Shown here: positions 45,425 to 57,187 of the stretch, piece by piece | Layout of the letters: each line of letters begins with the position of its first letter | Numbering within the stretch: the stretch's first letter is position 1 | DNA from: Lasiodiplodia sp. COLG20 | Lineage: Eukaryota > Ascomycota > Dothideomycetes > Botryosphaeriales > Botryosphaeriaceae | Direction: 5' to 3' | DNA length: 64,000 nucleotides | Assembly: GCA_009801085.1 (NCBI GenBank) | Contig: VNWV01000008.1 | Location: 1,240,001 to 1,304,000, forward strand | Notes under the pieces: model-generated | What the model was told of the DNA's origin: nothing | What the model saw: only the letters and a program-made list of their open reading frames with translations | Database searches by the model: none | Made by a program: the position numbers and the translations under genes

Positions 45425-47290
45425 TCACGCGTGCTCTTGCATCTTTTCTCCACCGCCCTCTCTTGCTGCTGCATCTTGTGGGTTTCCCCGCGCCTCCGCC
45501 TCTGCCATCTCGAGTGCAGCCTTCTCGTCAGCCGTCAGGTCGCTCGTCGCCGGCTTTAGCTTGACAAAGCCGACCATCAGCACCTGTGCAAGGCCGGCCA
45601 TGGCCACCTCCAACCAGAAGACCGCCTTGTAGCTCTTCATCAGCCCCAGGTCGGCCGTGTTCGATGCAGTCACGTCTGCGAACCCGAGGAAGATGGCGAT
45701 GCTGAGCTGTACGAGTGTATTGATGAGCGCGCCGGCGAGTCCTTGCCGCTTCAACGGCAGGCTGGTCGTGAACTGTTGCAGACCGGTGTCAGTAAATCCT
45801 ATGAAGCAGGCCAATGCGTTTGACTTACGAAGACGTTTGTCACGGTGAAGGTGAGATCAATTGCGATGGTGGCGCAAATCATGCTGGGGAAAGTGTAGGC
45901 CCAGTAGTTGGCGCCGTGTGGTGCGATTGCGAAGAGCAGAGGGGCAATGATCCACGCGAGGCCGGCTAAGATGATGATGCCAGTGCCAGGAATGCGGTGG
46001 AGGACCAGTCCGCCAACAGTCGAGATGATGCACCCCCCGAGAGCCATGGGTGTGAACCATGCTACGAGCTGGAGTGGCTCGCCTCCCATGATGTTGGTCA
46101 TGTAGAACGTCGTGTAGAGCAGGAAAACACCCAAGCTTCCATACGAGAAGAGCAATGCGGCGCAGAGCGGCTTCATGTATTTGACATTGAAGATGTCGAA
46201 TGGAAGGAGCGGCTGCTCTGCAACCCAGCCCTCAACGTAGACGGCCGCCGCCAAGAGCAGCACACCGACGATGAGGAGAACGTAAATGTAGGGGGTGCCC
46301 CAACCGTGTGGAGCGTTGGAGCTGTCGGTGATGGCGTATACGACAAGGACGAGGCCGACCGATATCAATATGGCGCCCCACCAATCCATTTTTACATCCA
46401 TGCCCCTACGATCCTCTCTGTCGGACGGGATGGCGAAGTAGGCGACAACGGCGGTGCTGAGGGCGAGGATAGTTCCGATGAAGAAATACCATCGCCATGT
46501 GGTAAACTGAGCGGCGATGCCGGCGAAAAAAATGCCACAGTAGAATCCTAGCGGGGCCATTGCGCCGTAGATGGCGAATACCATGTTTTTCCGCGGTCCA
46601 GGGCGATAGTAGCTTCCGAGCAGCATGAGGCCGGTGGGGAGATAGGCAGCGGGACCTAGGCCGCCCAGTGCACGGCAGATATCCATCATGAGCTCGTTCT
46701 GGGACCAGCCGGCAATGAATGACCAGATGGTGAACCAGGCGATACCACCGACATAGACTGGATAGCCACCGTGCATGTCCTTGTTCCGTCAGCACCCTTC
46801 GACAACCATCGACGGAGTAGATGGCACTCACACCCAAGCGCCCGAATGTAAGCAGGAAACAAGCAACAACAAGCGAGAAAGCGTTTGCAGGCCAGGTTTT
46901 AGACGTCTCAGGGATGTTGAGTTCCTTTACCACAGTGGGCAGAATCACATCGAAGCCAGACACGAAGTATTCCTGGAACACATCAGGATTTGAGTCGCAG
47001 ACGCTGTCGGAGTGTTACCAACCGTAAGCCCTTGAGACATGGTCACCGAGTAGACGAATCCGATCTCCGACCAGATCGAAGGGAGCTTGTCCGGCCGTTG
47101 TCTACCAAGGCGTTCCAGACGAGCCTCCTCAGATTCACCCTCAAGGGTAGATGGTGTCATTTCGGGCGTTGCATTTGAAAAGTCAGGAGGTCCCTTGGGC
47201 CTTTCTTGCATGTCAGTGAGGGGAAGATGGGCGGTTTCGCGATGACGCAGCTTACTTGGGAGCATCAGGCTGAGGACTTGCAGCAGCCAT
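45425..47290 (-). CDS. MFS transporter, DHA2-like (550 aa)
   Basis: Five exons: 47290-47256, 47200-47023, 46972-46832, 46779-45829 and 45772-45425, with introns of 50-56 nt. All junctions keep one frame and rebuild transporter motifs (SQGLTEYFVSGFDVILP; FGRLGDMHGGYPVYVGG, the loop between helices 2 and 3; NVFFTTSLPLKRQGLAGAL). About 12-14 hydrophobic helices follow a polar N-terminus of about 55 residues. The pattern is that of fungal drug:H+ antiporter-2 type carriers such as aminotriazole-resistance transporters. It could export a toxin or carry a sugar acid for the dehydratase downstream (275 bp); neither is shown by sequence. The third donor (GTTGGT) is atypical. Confidence 0.88.
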
Positions 47291-48412
47291 TTTCGTCACC
47301 CGGTAAGAATCGGGAATGAGGGTAGGGATAAGCAGCACAGAATAGTATTGGAGCGAAAGGTATTTGTACAGCAGTCATGGGTAGGAAGATGGATTAAAAA
47401 TCATGTAACGAGTCAAACGCAGAATGACGACCGCTAAACCGTTGTGGGAGCGGTGTACAGAGAGAAATCAGCAAAGTTGGCCCAAACACGACGACCTGGC
47501 GGTATTTGGCCGTCATGGCGGGATGGAAAGGAATCGCTTAGCAAATCGGCCGTCATTGCAAGGGCGTGAGGGAAACCGACAGCGAGCGAATGGCGAGGCG
47601 CAGGCAACTCGCGGCGTCCGTGGTCTCCGGCGCCGGAAACTCGGCGGCATGCACATGTAGAACGCTGCAGTCAGGCTAGCGCCTGGGCATGTGTTTGCCG
47701 CAGCTGCTCTCGTCGTCGTGGTGTTTGAGAGGGTCTTCGTCGAAGCTGCCGCCTCGACTGCGTGACCTGCCGCTAAAAACTCCCACTAACCATTCGCGAC
47801 TAGCGCCAAAATTCTGCCTACAAAAACTTCGCGTGCCCTGGAACCCTTCTTTCCTCCTCATCATCAGTCAGGTAAAAAATTACCTATCGAGGCTTCGCTA
47901 CGGCGACTTGCTGAGTGTCAGTCCTGTTCTCTGTGACTTTCGTTCCGTTCCCGGCCTCGTTGAGCGACGCGTCCGTCTTTCCTACCAATCGCGTGCAGTC
48001 CGTTCAATGGACCGTGGTTGTGGGATGGCCGCTACATCGCTGAACGCAAATGAAGATTTTTGCGACGCGCTTTGTTGCAATCGCGTCCTGTGTCAGCGTC
48101 GCAACCTGCGCAATGCCATGATTCGCCAAGAACTGGCTCGCCTTGCTCCATGCTGCCGTTTTGCTCGCTGTCGCAAATGCTTCGCGGTAGGCATTTGTGC
48201 TGCAAGACCCTGCAGTGAAATATGTCCTTCGATGTGAAATTTGATAAAAGCGCGCGCGCGCGCTCATGAAAGCGGGTCAATACACACAATCACAAAAGGC
48301 CAAAAATTCATTTGCGTGCATATCCATTGTGTATCTGGTATAAGTACGCAGCGATCAGAACGACTACGCTACGCAAAGCCCAACAGACTGCACACCCTGC
48401 CAATGCACCACT
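47291..48412. other. 1.1-kb intergenic region
   Basis: No gene is supported. A (GC)n simple repeat lies around 48250-48263. One side is the promoter of the MFS gene, the other the 3' flank of the ribosomal protein gene. Confidence 0.5.
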
Positions 48413-49333
48413 CTAGTAGAGGCGCTTGGGAGGAGACATGGTAGCCTTGATGGTAAGGCTACCGACGTTCTGCCAGCCCTTCTTCAGCAGGGAAACGAGG
48501 TAGTTGATGGCAAGCATGATGTTGCCAATCAGCTCATCCTCGGTCATCTCGACGTTGCCGACGGCGACACCCATGCAGAGAACCTTCTTCAGCTGGAACT
48601 TGATGGTGGACTTGACCTCGGTGATCTTGTCCGACAGGTTCTCAGCGTGCGAGACGGGCGTAGGGAACTTGCCGGCTGTCCATCTTGTAAGCGCATGCCA
48701 TCGATTGCCTTTGCTGCGAAAGCTTACCCTTGGAGAGACCGGGACCCAGGAGACGGGGAATCTGCTTGATCAAGGTGTCGGAAGCGATGAAAGCATCGTA
48801 CTTGCGAGCGAGCTTCTTGATCAGCTTCTTGTTCTTGTTCAGCTTCTTCAGGTCATCGGCGCTCATGGCGTCAACACCACCGTGCTTGGCACGGTCAATG
48901 TCGTGCTGGTCACCGAGAATGCTAATCCACAGTCAGCGCCGCATCTTTCTACACCCTCTCCGCATTGTCTCCACAGGAATCGCCGCTTTGAAGGTATCGT
49001 GGGAGGAAGTCGTACCAGATGGCCATGTTGGGGCGGGGGACCTTGGGGAGCTTGACGGTGCCCGAGAAACGCTTGTCACGCTGGGGGTCATCTGTGGCGA
49101 GTTAGCGGACGTCTTCAGCGCCAAAGGGCGGATCGAGACATACAGTTCTTGAGACCAATCTGGAGCTCAACGGTCTCCAGGAAGTTCCTCTTCTTGGTCT
49201 CGTTGGAGTACTCAAGGAGCTCCTTGACGTTGGTGCGCTGCGGGTTGGCTTAGTAAATGCGGTTCGTTGTAGGCGCGGTGGCTCAGGCGGGAACGAGGCT
49301 GCTTACCACGCCGGCGACGGTGATCTTAGACAT
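48413..49333 (-). CDS. RPL10A: 60S ribosomal protein uL1 (L10a), 217 aa
   Basis: Five exons: 49333-49307, 49237-49144, 49091-49016, 48921-48728 and 48675-48413, with introns of 69, 52, 94 and 52 nt. The spliced product starts [19 protein letters not shown], contains [57 protein letters not shown] and ends [10 protein letters not shown]. Its 217 residues match the usual fungal length exactly. uL1 forms the L1 stalk that moves deacylated tRNA through the ribosome exit site. The very short first exon and intron-rich start are typical of fungal ribosomal protein genes. Confidence 0.97.
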
Positions 49334-49577
49334 GATGAATGACCGTCTTCCAAGAAACCTTTGGGGTCTTTTGGTGAGGACTAGGCGCAGGTGTCGTTGT
49401 TGGAGGCGGAAAAGTTCGCGGCGCGCAGTGAAGTCGCCGGGCACCCGAGTGTGGGCGGCGGCCGTAAGCGAGCGCTTACCTGGATTGGACTAGCTCAGAA
49501 GCCGGGGATGCTCGCATCTCGTGCTCTTCTCGCCTTTGATCTCTCTACTCTTTTATCGACAAGAAACACAAGACGCC

Positions 49578-50285
49578 TTACTTTTCCACTCGTCGAGAAG
49601 ACTCGCACTCCAACACCAGAGCCAATCCCTGCTCGTTGCTTCCACTTTCGGACATCTCCTCCCGAACCAACTTGAATCCGCATTTCTCGAAGGCGCGTCT
49701 TGCCGACTTATTTTTCGCCCACACAACGACGATGTACCTAGCACTGGTTGTTGTGCTGCTGGCAATGGCATGCTCGATGAGCTTTTGAGCTAGTCCCTGG
49801 CCGCGCGCAGCCGGCATGATGAACATGCCGCTGAAGTGATAATGCGGCAACTCATCCTGCAGGGCCGTCCCTGGAGATGCATTCGCCGACAGCCCCTCCT
49901 GGTGCATCTTGACTAAGACAAGTTGTCCGAGCCACTCATGATGCAGGACCTGGCGCACGTCGAGATGATCCAGGTCTGTACTTGGGATGGCGACGAATGT
50001 GGTGGCCTGCGGATTTGTGAGACGGCTCTCCCAAACGTCCCAGGCGAACTGCAGCTCCCGCTCGTACGTCGAACTAAAAGCCTCCGGGGCGCTTTTGAGA
50101 GAGAAAAGCCGAAACTGCTTCTGGCGGTCGACGAGATGATCCCATACCGACTTTTCAAGGCAGCGTTTGGGCAGCGTAGCCACGGCGACGGTCATCGGGT
50201 GCCGACGCTTCTGGGCACTACGACGGATGATGAAGCCGCGGACAACCGGATGATGGCAGTGACGTAAATCCAGCTCGTGTCTCAT
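49578..50285 (-). CDS. GNAT-family N-acetyltransferase (235 aa)
   Basis: Single exon. The acetyl-CoA-binding motif A is clear: FSGMFIMPAARGQGLAQKLIEHA, with the R-G-Q-G-x-A loop, preceded by the usual beta-strand GQLVLVKM and followed by VVVWAKNKSARRAFEKCGF (motif B). The early APEAFSSTYERE is common to a fungal GNAT group. I report the longest frame; the ATG at 50195 would remove 30 basic residues and starts closer to the domain, so it is equally likely. Acceptor substrate unknown. Divergent from the CorA-like gene, with about 240 bp between the starts. Confidence 0.85.
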   Translation of the reverse strand: MRHELDLRHCHHPVVRGFIIRRSAQKRRHPMTVAVATLPKRCLEKSVWDHLVDRQKQFRLFSLKSAPEAFSSTYERELQFAWDVWESRLTNPQATTFVAIPSTDLDHLDVRQVLHHEWLGQLVLVKMHQEGLSANASPGTALQDELPHYHFSGMFIMPAARGQGLAQKLIEHAIASSTTTSARYIVVVWAKNKSARRAFEKCGFKLVREEMSESGSNEQGLALVLECESSRRVEK

Positions 50286-50523
50286 CGGCGACCGTGGCTG
50301 GGTTGCGGGATGGTTTGGAGGAGGTCGGCTTGATTACGCGAAGTGCGGCTGCGTGTGACCACGCGGCTGAAGCGTGACCCCGGCGCATGCTTGCCCTCTC
50401 GCAGGCTTGCACCCGTCACAAGGCTACCGCGTCAAGCTACCCTCTGCTGCAACACCCGTTAAAACTCCTGTGCCATCCGAGCAGCATCTCCACTCTCCCT
50501 GCTTGGCATTGCGTGCGATCAGG

Positions 50524-52560
50524 ATGGCCGAGAACAGCAACCACCTGCAACTACCAGGAGCTGAACCACAGCGCCATCTGCCCTCCTTCTATCGCAGCCT
50601 TGACAACGAAGAACTCTTGCACAAAATTAGAGACCTCGACGACCCGAGGGAATTCCACCGCCTCCAAGCCGAGGTCCTGCTCCCCACGAGTCGCAACTTC
50701 TTCGTCGACTTCGGCGATGACCATGCCTGGTGTGCTTTCGATCTCAGTGACGACGCACTGAAGGCGCTTTTGAGCAGGCCGAGGCCGTCGAACCTTTACG
50801 GAAGATGGATTAACATTTGGGTGCCGTACAGGCAAAAAGATATCATCGGGGTGAGCACTAGTCCGTCTTGTTTCCATCTCGTCCCTCCAGCAGCTCACGT
50901 GCTCTCCAGACGCTTGCAAAACATTACGACTTTTCGCCTCGCCTTTATGGAATAATGAAGTCAGAGCCCTTTCCTAACGCCTCCAGGCACCCGGACTCAA
51001 AGCACAGCTCTTCTCTATGGGAAAGAAAATTCCGGCATCCCATGCAGCGTACACGCAATACGCCGAATAGCGTGGCCAACAGTTTTACATCAGGAATCGA
51101 CCCGGGAGGCCAGTCGGGGATAAATATATCCGACGGCACCTTCGACGATGACCTTTCCAAGATGATCAGTCACTACCGCCTCATCGACGAAGTATGGCAT
51201 TGGTCCACCGTTGACGAAGGGCGCCGGTACGTGAGCCTGGGCTACAATTCTCTGCACAGCACCTCAGGCAGCAAAGACCCATCGAAACCGCTGGACAACA
51301 AGCCAATTGACACAGAGCGTGGCGATTTACCCGAAGGAAAGCGTGTGTGGAGTTGGTTGGTGCTGTGCGAAGATAAGACTGTCCTCAATATCCACGAAGA
51401 CCCCTACCCTGAAAAACACGGCGTTTACGACCGGGAGGAGCTTGCTACACTCTACTCTATCCGTCGCAACCTCCTCAACGTGTTCCGCAACCTCTCCAAA
51501 TGCTTCGACATCAGCCGCTCCGCCGCCATCGCCGTGCTGCCCATCCGGCGCCGCGTCGGCGACAGCGAAGAGGAGCGCGCGCACCGGCCGAGCGACGCGC
51601 CAGGCTTGCTCTTCTACAATCTGTTCGACGATTGGTATTCAACCTACAGCCTGGTCGCGCGGCGTGAGCACAAGTACGCCGCCGCGCTGGACCGGCTACG
51701 TGCCGACATGATGCAGAAGGCGGAGCTGGTGCACGTCGAGCGCCTGCACCGTATCGGCCGCCAGCTGTCGGTGCTGAAGCGCATGTATCAGAGTTACGAG
51801 GTCATCATCGACCGCGTGCTCGAGAAGCAGGAGACCACGCTCGCCAGCCTCAAGAATTCGCACATTCTCTCGCCTCTGGATGAAGGGGACAGCAGCATGC
51901 TAGATGACGGTTCATACTGCGCTAGCAGCAATGCGCACCGGATAGACGAGGACGTGAGCATGCTGGGCGTGGCACTGAGCTCAGCCGCGAGAGCGAGGTT
52001 CAAGCGCTTGAAATACCGGACCAGGCTGTATGCCATCAGCGAGATCGAAGAATGCCTGAGCCAGAAGGAGAGCTTGGTCATGATGGTACGTTCTTTAATC
52101 ACGCCGCTTAAGACATTGCTAATGCCAGCTCCTACGCAAACAGAACTTCAACCTCATCGCCATCAAGGAATCACTCTCGGTCGAGCGACTGACACGGGTG
52201 ACGTTGCTGCTCGCAAAGGCGACGCTTCTCTTCATGCCCGTCTCCATCATGGCTGCCTATTTTTCTTGCCAATTCAACGACCAGGAGTTCACCGTCGCCG
52301 AGTTCTGGACCTGGTTCGGCATTGTTCTCGCCGTCAGTATAGTCTGCATTTTCATCTTCAGCGTCGTGTCCGGCACCATGGAGGGCAAAATGTTGTACCG
52401 CAGCTTCAGCCGCGCCGTAATGGACATCACTCAAGCGTGGTGGGGCAGAAGAAAGGACAAGAGGGCAAACAGAAGGAATGGTGACGATGTTGGGGGTGGT
52501 GGCGAAAGAGGAGGAGGAGGGAGTGGGTTGGTGTTCGAGGAGGAGATGAAGGTGCTATGA
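50524..52560 (+). CDS. CorA-like divalent-cation transporter-family protein (639 aa)
   Basis: Exons 50524-50850, 50910-52085 and 52144-52560, with introns of 59 and 58 nt in phase 0. The large N-terminal part (about 500 residues) is soluble and helical. The C-terminal part begins NFNLIAIKESLSVERLTRVTLL, the end of the long stalk helix, followed by two membrane spans (ATLLFMPVSIMAAYFSC and FGIVLAVSIVCIFIFSV), as in CorA proteins. The GMN signature of true Mg2+ channels is not present after the first span, so transport of Mg2+ is not assured; many fungal CorA-like proteins share this. The tail is basic and then Gly-rich. Confidence 0.85.
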
Positions 52561-54841
52561 GAGGTATTGTCGCTAATACGACGCGATGATTGGAGGGAAT
52601 GGTGGGTTGTAGTGGCGTTTGTTCACGACTCATGACGATACGACAAGAAAGCAAAAAAGGGATGAGCGAGGTCGGCTATCTGCACATCGACCTTCTCAAA
52701 CGCCTACGGATCTTTTCGGCATTTCAGGCATTCGTACTCAAGTTTCATGTCCAGAAGCCGCTCTTACGTATTTTGATAAAGGTCTTGACTCTAGTGAAAA
52801 TTTGGTCTCAGCCATGGCACAGCACAGCATAGCGGATCATAGCATAGCAAGCGTAGTAGCATGTTGTTTTGGAGGGAGCCAAAGGCTCAATTGTATTGAC
52901 CCTATCTACGGATGCAAGAGATACAAGACAGCTGCCTACTCTGATCATTCACGTCACAGCTTAGGAAAGATCGGCGAGTTCCGCATCACATGTTTCGCGT
53001 CTACGTTTCGGAGGGGTAGAAGGGAGAAGAAACAAGACGCGACAGGCGGAAAAATAGTCCTGACGAGAAGAAAAAAGCAAGGCGCCGCGCGTTTCTGCGC
53101 GGCAGCAGAGCATTCTGTGACGCGCAAGTATCTACGCGCGTATCCGTAGCCGAGAGATCAGACCAACGGGGGAACCTTAAAACACGAGTGGCGGGTGAAA
53201 ATCATAAACGATAGACACGCATACACGAGGCAACGAGAACACAGACACCCGAGACCCGAGACCCACGATCAAACAGACAGAAAGCATCCACAATTCTTCC
53301 GTACACCACGAGCGCCCCACGGTAAGCGGACGGAGAAACTGTAGATTCGCCGTCCGCTGCGTTCGAAGATATGCAAAGTGTTTACGTGGAAGCCCTTCTG
53401 TAGGCGAAAATCGCAAACAGTGGCCCCCAAGGCCCAATCAATACGCGACAGCGAACCTGCGAGCAGGCGGCGCGGCCGATCCCTAGCTTGCCACATCGCA
53501 GACCCGAGATACTGAATATCATGGTCGTCGCCACAATCGCTTCCTTCGACCACCTTTTCCCCTTCCCCGTCTCCACCTCGTTGACGGCCTCGGTGGGGAC
53601 AGGAGTCGCAGGGTGAAGGGTGGAAATTTGGACGACGGCGGAGAGCGAAGCGGAAAAATATCTTTCGACGAAGTCGAGTTTCGCATTCAATAGCCAACAT
53701 GAAAATAGACGTCATCATGTGAAGCCATAGTGGTGGTTCAACACTAACGTCGAGCGGCACTTACTTCACTACTGTATTCGACTTTCGATTCAGCCACTAG
53801 TAGCCTGTACGACAAGATCAAAATCGATGTTATTTGAAACGTCTCCCCATGAGACGCTCAATCCAAGACACATAACCCAGAAGACTGAATCAAACGCATG
53901 ATCCAATGCCCCCCACAACCCCTCCCCCCCACACATGCATTGAAACAATGAGAGAAACAGACTGTGGAGACAGTATTGGCGGCAACGAAGAAGTGGAATT
54001 TTTGGGTGATGATATAACGCTGAAAAGGACCGGGAGAATTAGATAATTAGCTACTTGGCATGCGCGTGGTTGTGTTGACGACGACAACGTGATGATAGAG
54101 AGTCATGTCAACATTGTCACCGTTTCCCACTTTCCCCCATCTTCATTTCTCGCTCTTAGCTCCCTCCATCGTACGTGAGAAAGAAGATGACAAAAAAAAG
54201 AGAATAACTACTGGACCGCCTCCTCCTCTTCTATCGCTCCTGCACGAGACTCCTCCCTCCCTTCAGAACGCTCTCAAACAAATCCAAACGACAACAATGC
54301 CCACAAAGCAACGGCCGACATAGGGTAGCTCTTCAGATGGTTGGCGTGCAATATTGCTACGTATTCGTCGGCGCTGTGGTTTTTCGCAAGCTGGCTCGTG
54401 AAAAATCACAAACATGACAACAGGCGCAAGAACAGCGGAGGGTATCTGTAACGACTGCAAGGTGCCGTCAAGGCAAACGCGTGGCACCTCTGAGAGAGCT
54501 ATCAAAGTACGAAAGGTGAGACGGAAATAGGAAATGGTGGCAAGGACCAAATATCGACAAGAAAACGCATAGCTGCTGCTCCTGCTGAAGCTGCCGCTAC
54601 AACAGTGGCATTTGGGTATTGAGACGCTGCGCTAGGCGACATGGGAAAAGAAGCGAATAAGAAGGAACGCCTGACGCCCGTCCGCGCCAGGTGTTGGCCG
54701 GTGTTGGCGCGGCTAGTATGTTGCGTCCGGATCTCAGCCTCGGCGCCGGTTTGGTCCAGCTGCTGTGGCAAGAGGTGGAAAGAGATGATGGACAGTGAGA
54801 TGAGTAGGATGGTTTTGTGTTTATGTTTTTGGTTGTTGCAT
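52561..54841. other. 2.3-kb intergenic region
   Basis: No gene is supported. Overlapping minus-strand frames near 53270-53760 have no motifs and no splice structure. The region lies between two converging genes, so it holds their 3' ends and possibly long untranslated regions. Confidence 0.45.
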
Positions 54842-57187
54842 TTAAAACTTCAACCAACTCATGTCTTGATTGCCAATGGCCTTCTGCCTTTCTTCGTCCG
54901 TGGGGACCGTCGACGGCACTCCTCTCGGGAAGACCGTTACTGTGCTCTCACGGCCGGCAGGGGGTGCAGGCATCTTGGCAGTATCGGGATGCAAGCTGGG
55001 CGGATACAAGGAGTTGGTGTTGCTCTTAGGGTAATACGAGCTCGTGCCATCGTTGGGATAGTAGGAGCTGGTACCGTCGGCGAAGGGAACTTCGCTCTGG
55101 GGCCGGCTGTCGGGGTAGAGACTGCTAGGAGCCCTGTTGTTCCACCCACTGCCTTCGATAGGGGTCCAGGTCTGTTGGCCCTCGGCCTGAGACATTCTCT
55201 TCGACTCGAAGCTCGAGATGGTGCTGACACTATTCGCACGTGCCAGCTCGGCACGCATAGGCGTACCCACTCCCATGCCGCGACTAGAGAGATCCTCGCG
55301 GGAGTTGCCGATGGTTGGACTTGCAGACATGATCTGGCTGACCTTGTTGCCATCGAATGCGTTGTTGGCGAAGCTGACGTCCAGAGGCGGTAGTATCTGG
55401 TTGGGGTTGCCAAACTTGGGAGGCGTACTCAGATAGCGCGAGTTGGTGTCGTATACCGACTGACTCATGTCACTAACCCGAGACGACCGATCATAAGGCT
55501 CATTGGCCAGATTAGTAGCCTCGTTGTTAGCGAAGTAACGGCTCCATCCCGAGCTCCGGCTCCGGTCAGGCTTCTCGTCGGCAACAGCCGCCGGCGGAGG
55601 TTCCGCCATGGGGTTCTGGACGCTGTACGGCGGTGCCGCTCCAATGGGTGACATTTCATGCGATTCGTAACCGTATGGTGTCTTCTTCGCCACTAGACCA
55701 GCCGTGCTGGCATCACTTGGCAAGCCGCGAGTGTGTGTCTTGGGTGCCTTTGCACCGTTGCCAAACTTGCCTGAGATGATGGCCAAGGACGTTTGAGAAG
55801 CGTTGTTGTCTTGCATGTAAGGGGGTGCCGCTGGTGGCGGTGGGTACTGGCCAAATTGGCTGACGCCCCTGTCCGCAAAGCTGAGCCGATCCTTCTCTCC
55901 TCCCTTCTCTCCGCCAGGGCCCTTCTGCTTCTTCTTCCTGCAGCGGAGAATGAGCAGGATGATTACGAGAATGGCGGCAAGCCCAAAAATCGTTCCCAGG
56001 GTCGCTCCCAGCACGGTAAGCATGCGGTTTTTGTGGTCGTCGTCGGAGCTGGATGCATCGGAGGAAGATGCGGATCCTGCAGCAGAGGAAGTCCCGGAAG
56101 CGGTTGCGGAAGCAATGGCGGATGCGACGGTGGAGGATGCGGCAGCAAGCGAAGAAGATGTTGCCGAGGAAATCTTTGAGGAAAGAGATGAAGAAGAGCT
56201 CGAGGATATTTTGGTAGGTTCCTGGCTGCCGTAGAAGAACTGAGTAGAGTTCATCCAAGTGTTCTTCCGTTCGTCAAAGATAGCAATCGGATCGTCGTCA
56301 TCGCCGCCGCTGATGATGGCACGACCTTGGGAGTCCTGGGCAATCGAGGCGCCAGCACGGGCAGTGTCGGGCGCGAGGGAGCTGTTGTATGAAGGCCAGT
56401 CGCTCAGACTCAGATCTCTCTTCCTCTTTGCACCAATGGCCTGTCCGGTTTCTGCCTGAGCTCCGCCGGCTCCCAGCAGAGCAAGCCTCGTGACCTCGTT
56501 GGGCGAGGCACCAAGGTTGTACTGTTCGAGCACCTTGCTGCCATCATCGCCATCGACCAAAGTGCATTTGGTAGTGGTCTGGTCAGCAATGGCGGTGGGA
56601 AGCTGTACATTGAGGTTTTCCCAGCCATTTTCAACACTGAACTTGAAGATTTGGGTCTGGGCTGCACCACCACCGAGCATGAGCGCATGGCTATCGTCCC
56701 AAGGAAGCAAGATGGGAGAAATCACATTGGGGGCGCCTCCAGAAGGGTAAGACGAGATGCTGTAAGGTGCGGCAGTGTTGATGGTGTAGGTTCCAGATGA
56801 TGTTCCAGCGTCTCCGGTCACGGTAGTACCGGCGTAGACGAGGAGCTGGGACGAGGCTTCCAGGTAGGCGGCACCATGGTTCACTCTGTTGGCCAATATG
56901 GTGTCGGTGGGATAGAGCCATTCCCAGTCCTTGGCGGCGAAGTCGTACTTCATAAGACCCGGATAGTTGAGACTGGCATCGACGGTTCCTCCAACAACGT
57001 ACAGAGCCCCTCCGCCGTACACACACTGTGCGCCGGCGGCCGAGATGTTGTACGTCAGGGTCTTCCATTCGGCGTCCTCTTCCAGGGATATGGATTGGAA
57101 GGCATCGGGGGAATAGGCGTAGAGGGTGTTCTCGTGGACGACGGTGCAATGGTTCTTGAGCGCCACATCGGGTTTGGGCGGCGTCAT
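54842..57187 (-). CDS. Kelch-like beta-propeller, single-pass membrane protein (781 aa)
   Basis: Single exon. I use the ATG at 57187 (MTPPKPDVALKNHC), which matches the short N-terminus I know from this conserved fungal family; the frame is open to 57283. Residues 1-330 form a beta-propeller-like domain with Kelch-style repeats (AQCVYGGGALYVVGG, ANRVNHGAAYLEASSQLLVYAG, GRAIISGGDDDDPIAIFDE). A Ser/Ala-rich linker precedes one membrane span (LGTIFGLAAILVIILLILRC) and a CRKKK stop-transfer. The cytoplasmic tail (about 300 residues) is Pro/Ser-rich, ends DMSWLKF and includes a short repeat, GTSSYYPNDGTSSYYPK. No signal peptide is evident, which leaves membrane insertion unclear. Homologues are often mislabelled as splicing factor CLF1; this sequence has no HAT repeats. 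Role unknown, perhaps cell wall or polarity. Confidence 0.85.
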   Translation of the reverse strand: MTPPKPDVALKNHCTVVHENTLYAYSPDAFQSISLEEDAEWKTLTYNISAAGAQCVYGGGALYVVGGTVDASLNYPGLMKYDFAAKDWEWLYPTDTILANRVNHGAAYLEASSQLLVYAGTTVTGDAGTSSGTYTINTAAPYSISSYPSGGAPNVISPILLPWDDSHALMLGGGAAQTQIFKFSVENGWENLNVQLPTAIADQTTTKCTLVDGDDGSKVLEQYNLGASPNEVTRLALLGAGGAQAETGQAIGAKRKRDLSLSDWPSYNSSLAPDTARAGASIAQDSQGRAIISGGDDDDPIAIFDERKNTWMNSTQFFYGSQEPTKISSSSSSSLSSKISSATSSSLAAASSTVASAIASATASGTSSAAGSASSSDASSSDDDHKNRMLTVLGATLGTIFGLAAILVIILLILRCRKKKQKGPGGEKGGEKDRLSFADRGVSQFGQYPPPPAAPPYMQDNNASQTSLAIISGKFGNGAKAPKTHTRGLPSDASTAGLVAKKTPYGYESHEMSPIGAAPPYSVQNPMAEPPPAAVADEKPDRSRSSGWSRYFANNEATNLANEPYDRSSRVSDMSQSVYDTNSRYLSTPPKFGNPNQILPPLDVSFANNAFDGNKVSQIMSASPTIGNSREDLSSRGMGVGTPMRAELARANSVSTISSFESKRMSQAEGQQTWTPIEGSGWNNRAPSSLYPDSRPQSEVPFADGTSSYYPNDGTSSYYPKSNTNSLYPPSLHPDTAKMPAPPAGRESTVTVFPRGVPSTVPTDEERQKAIGNQDMSWLKF

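Noticed and set aside
47689..48237. A 182-residue frame upstream of the ribosomal protein gene's 3' end
   Set aside because: Composition is unlike neighbouring genes, no domain or splice pattern is visible, and the opposite strand is also partly open.
53269..53760. A 163-residue minus-strand frame
   Set aside because: No motif, no homologous feel, another frame on the same strand is equally open, and it lies at the converging 3' ends of two real genes.
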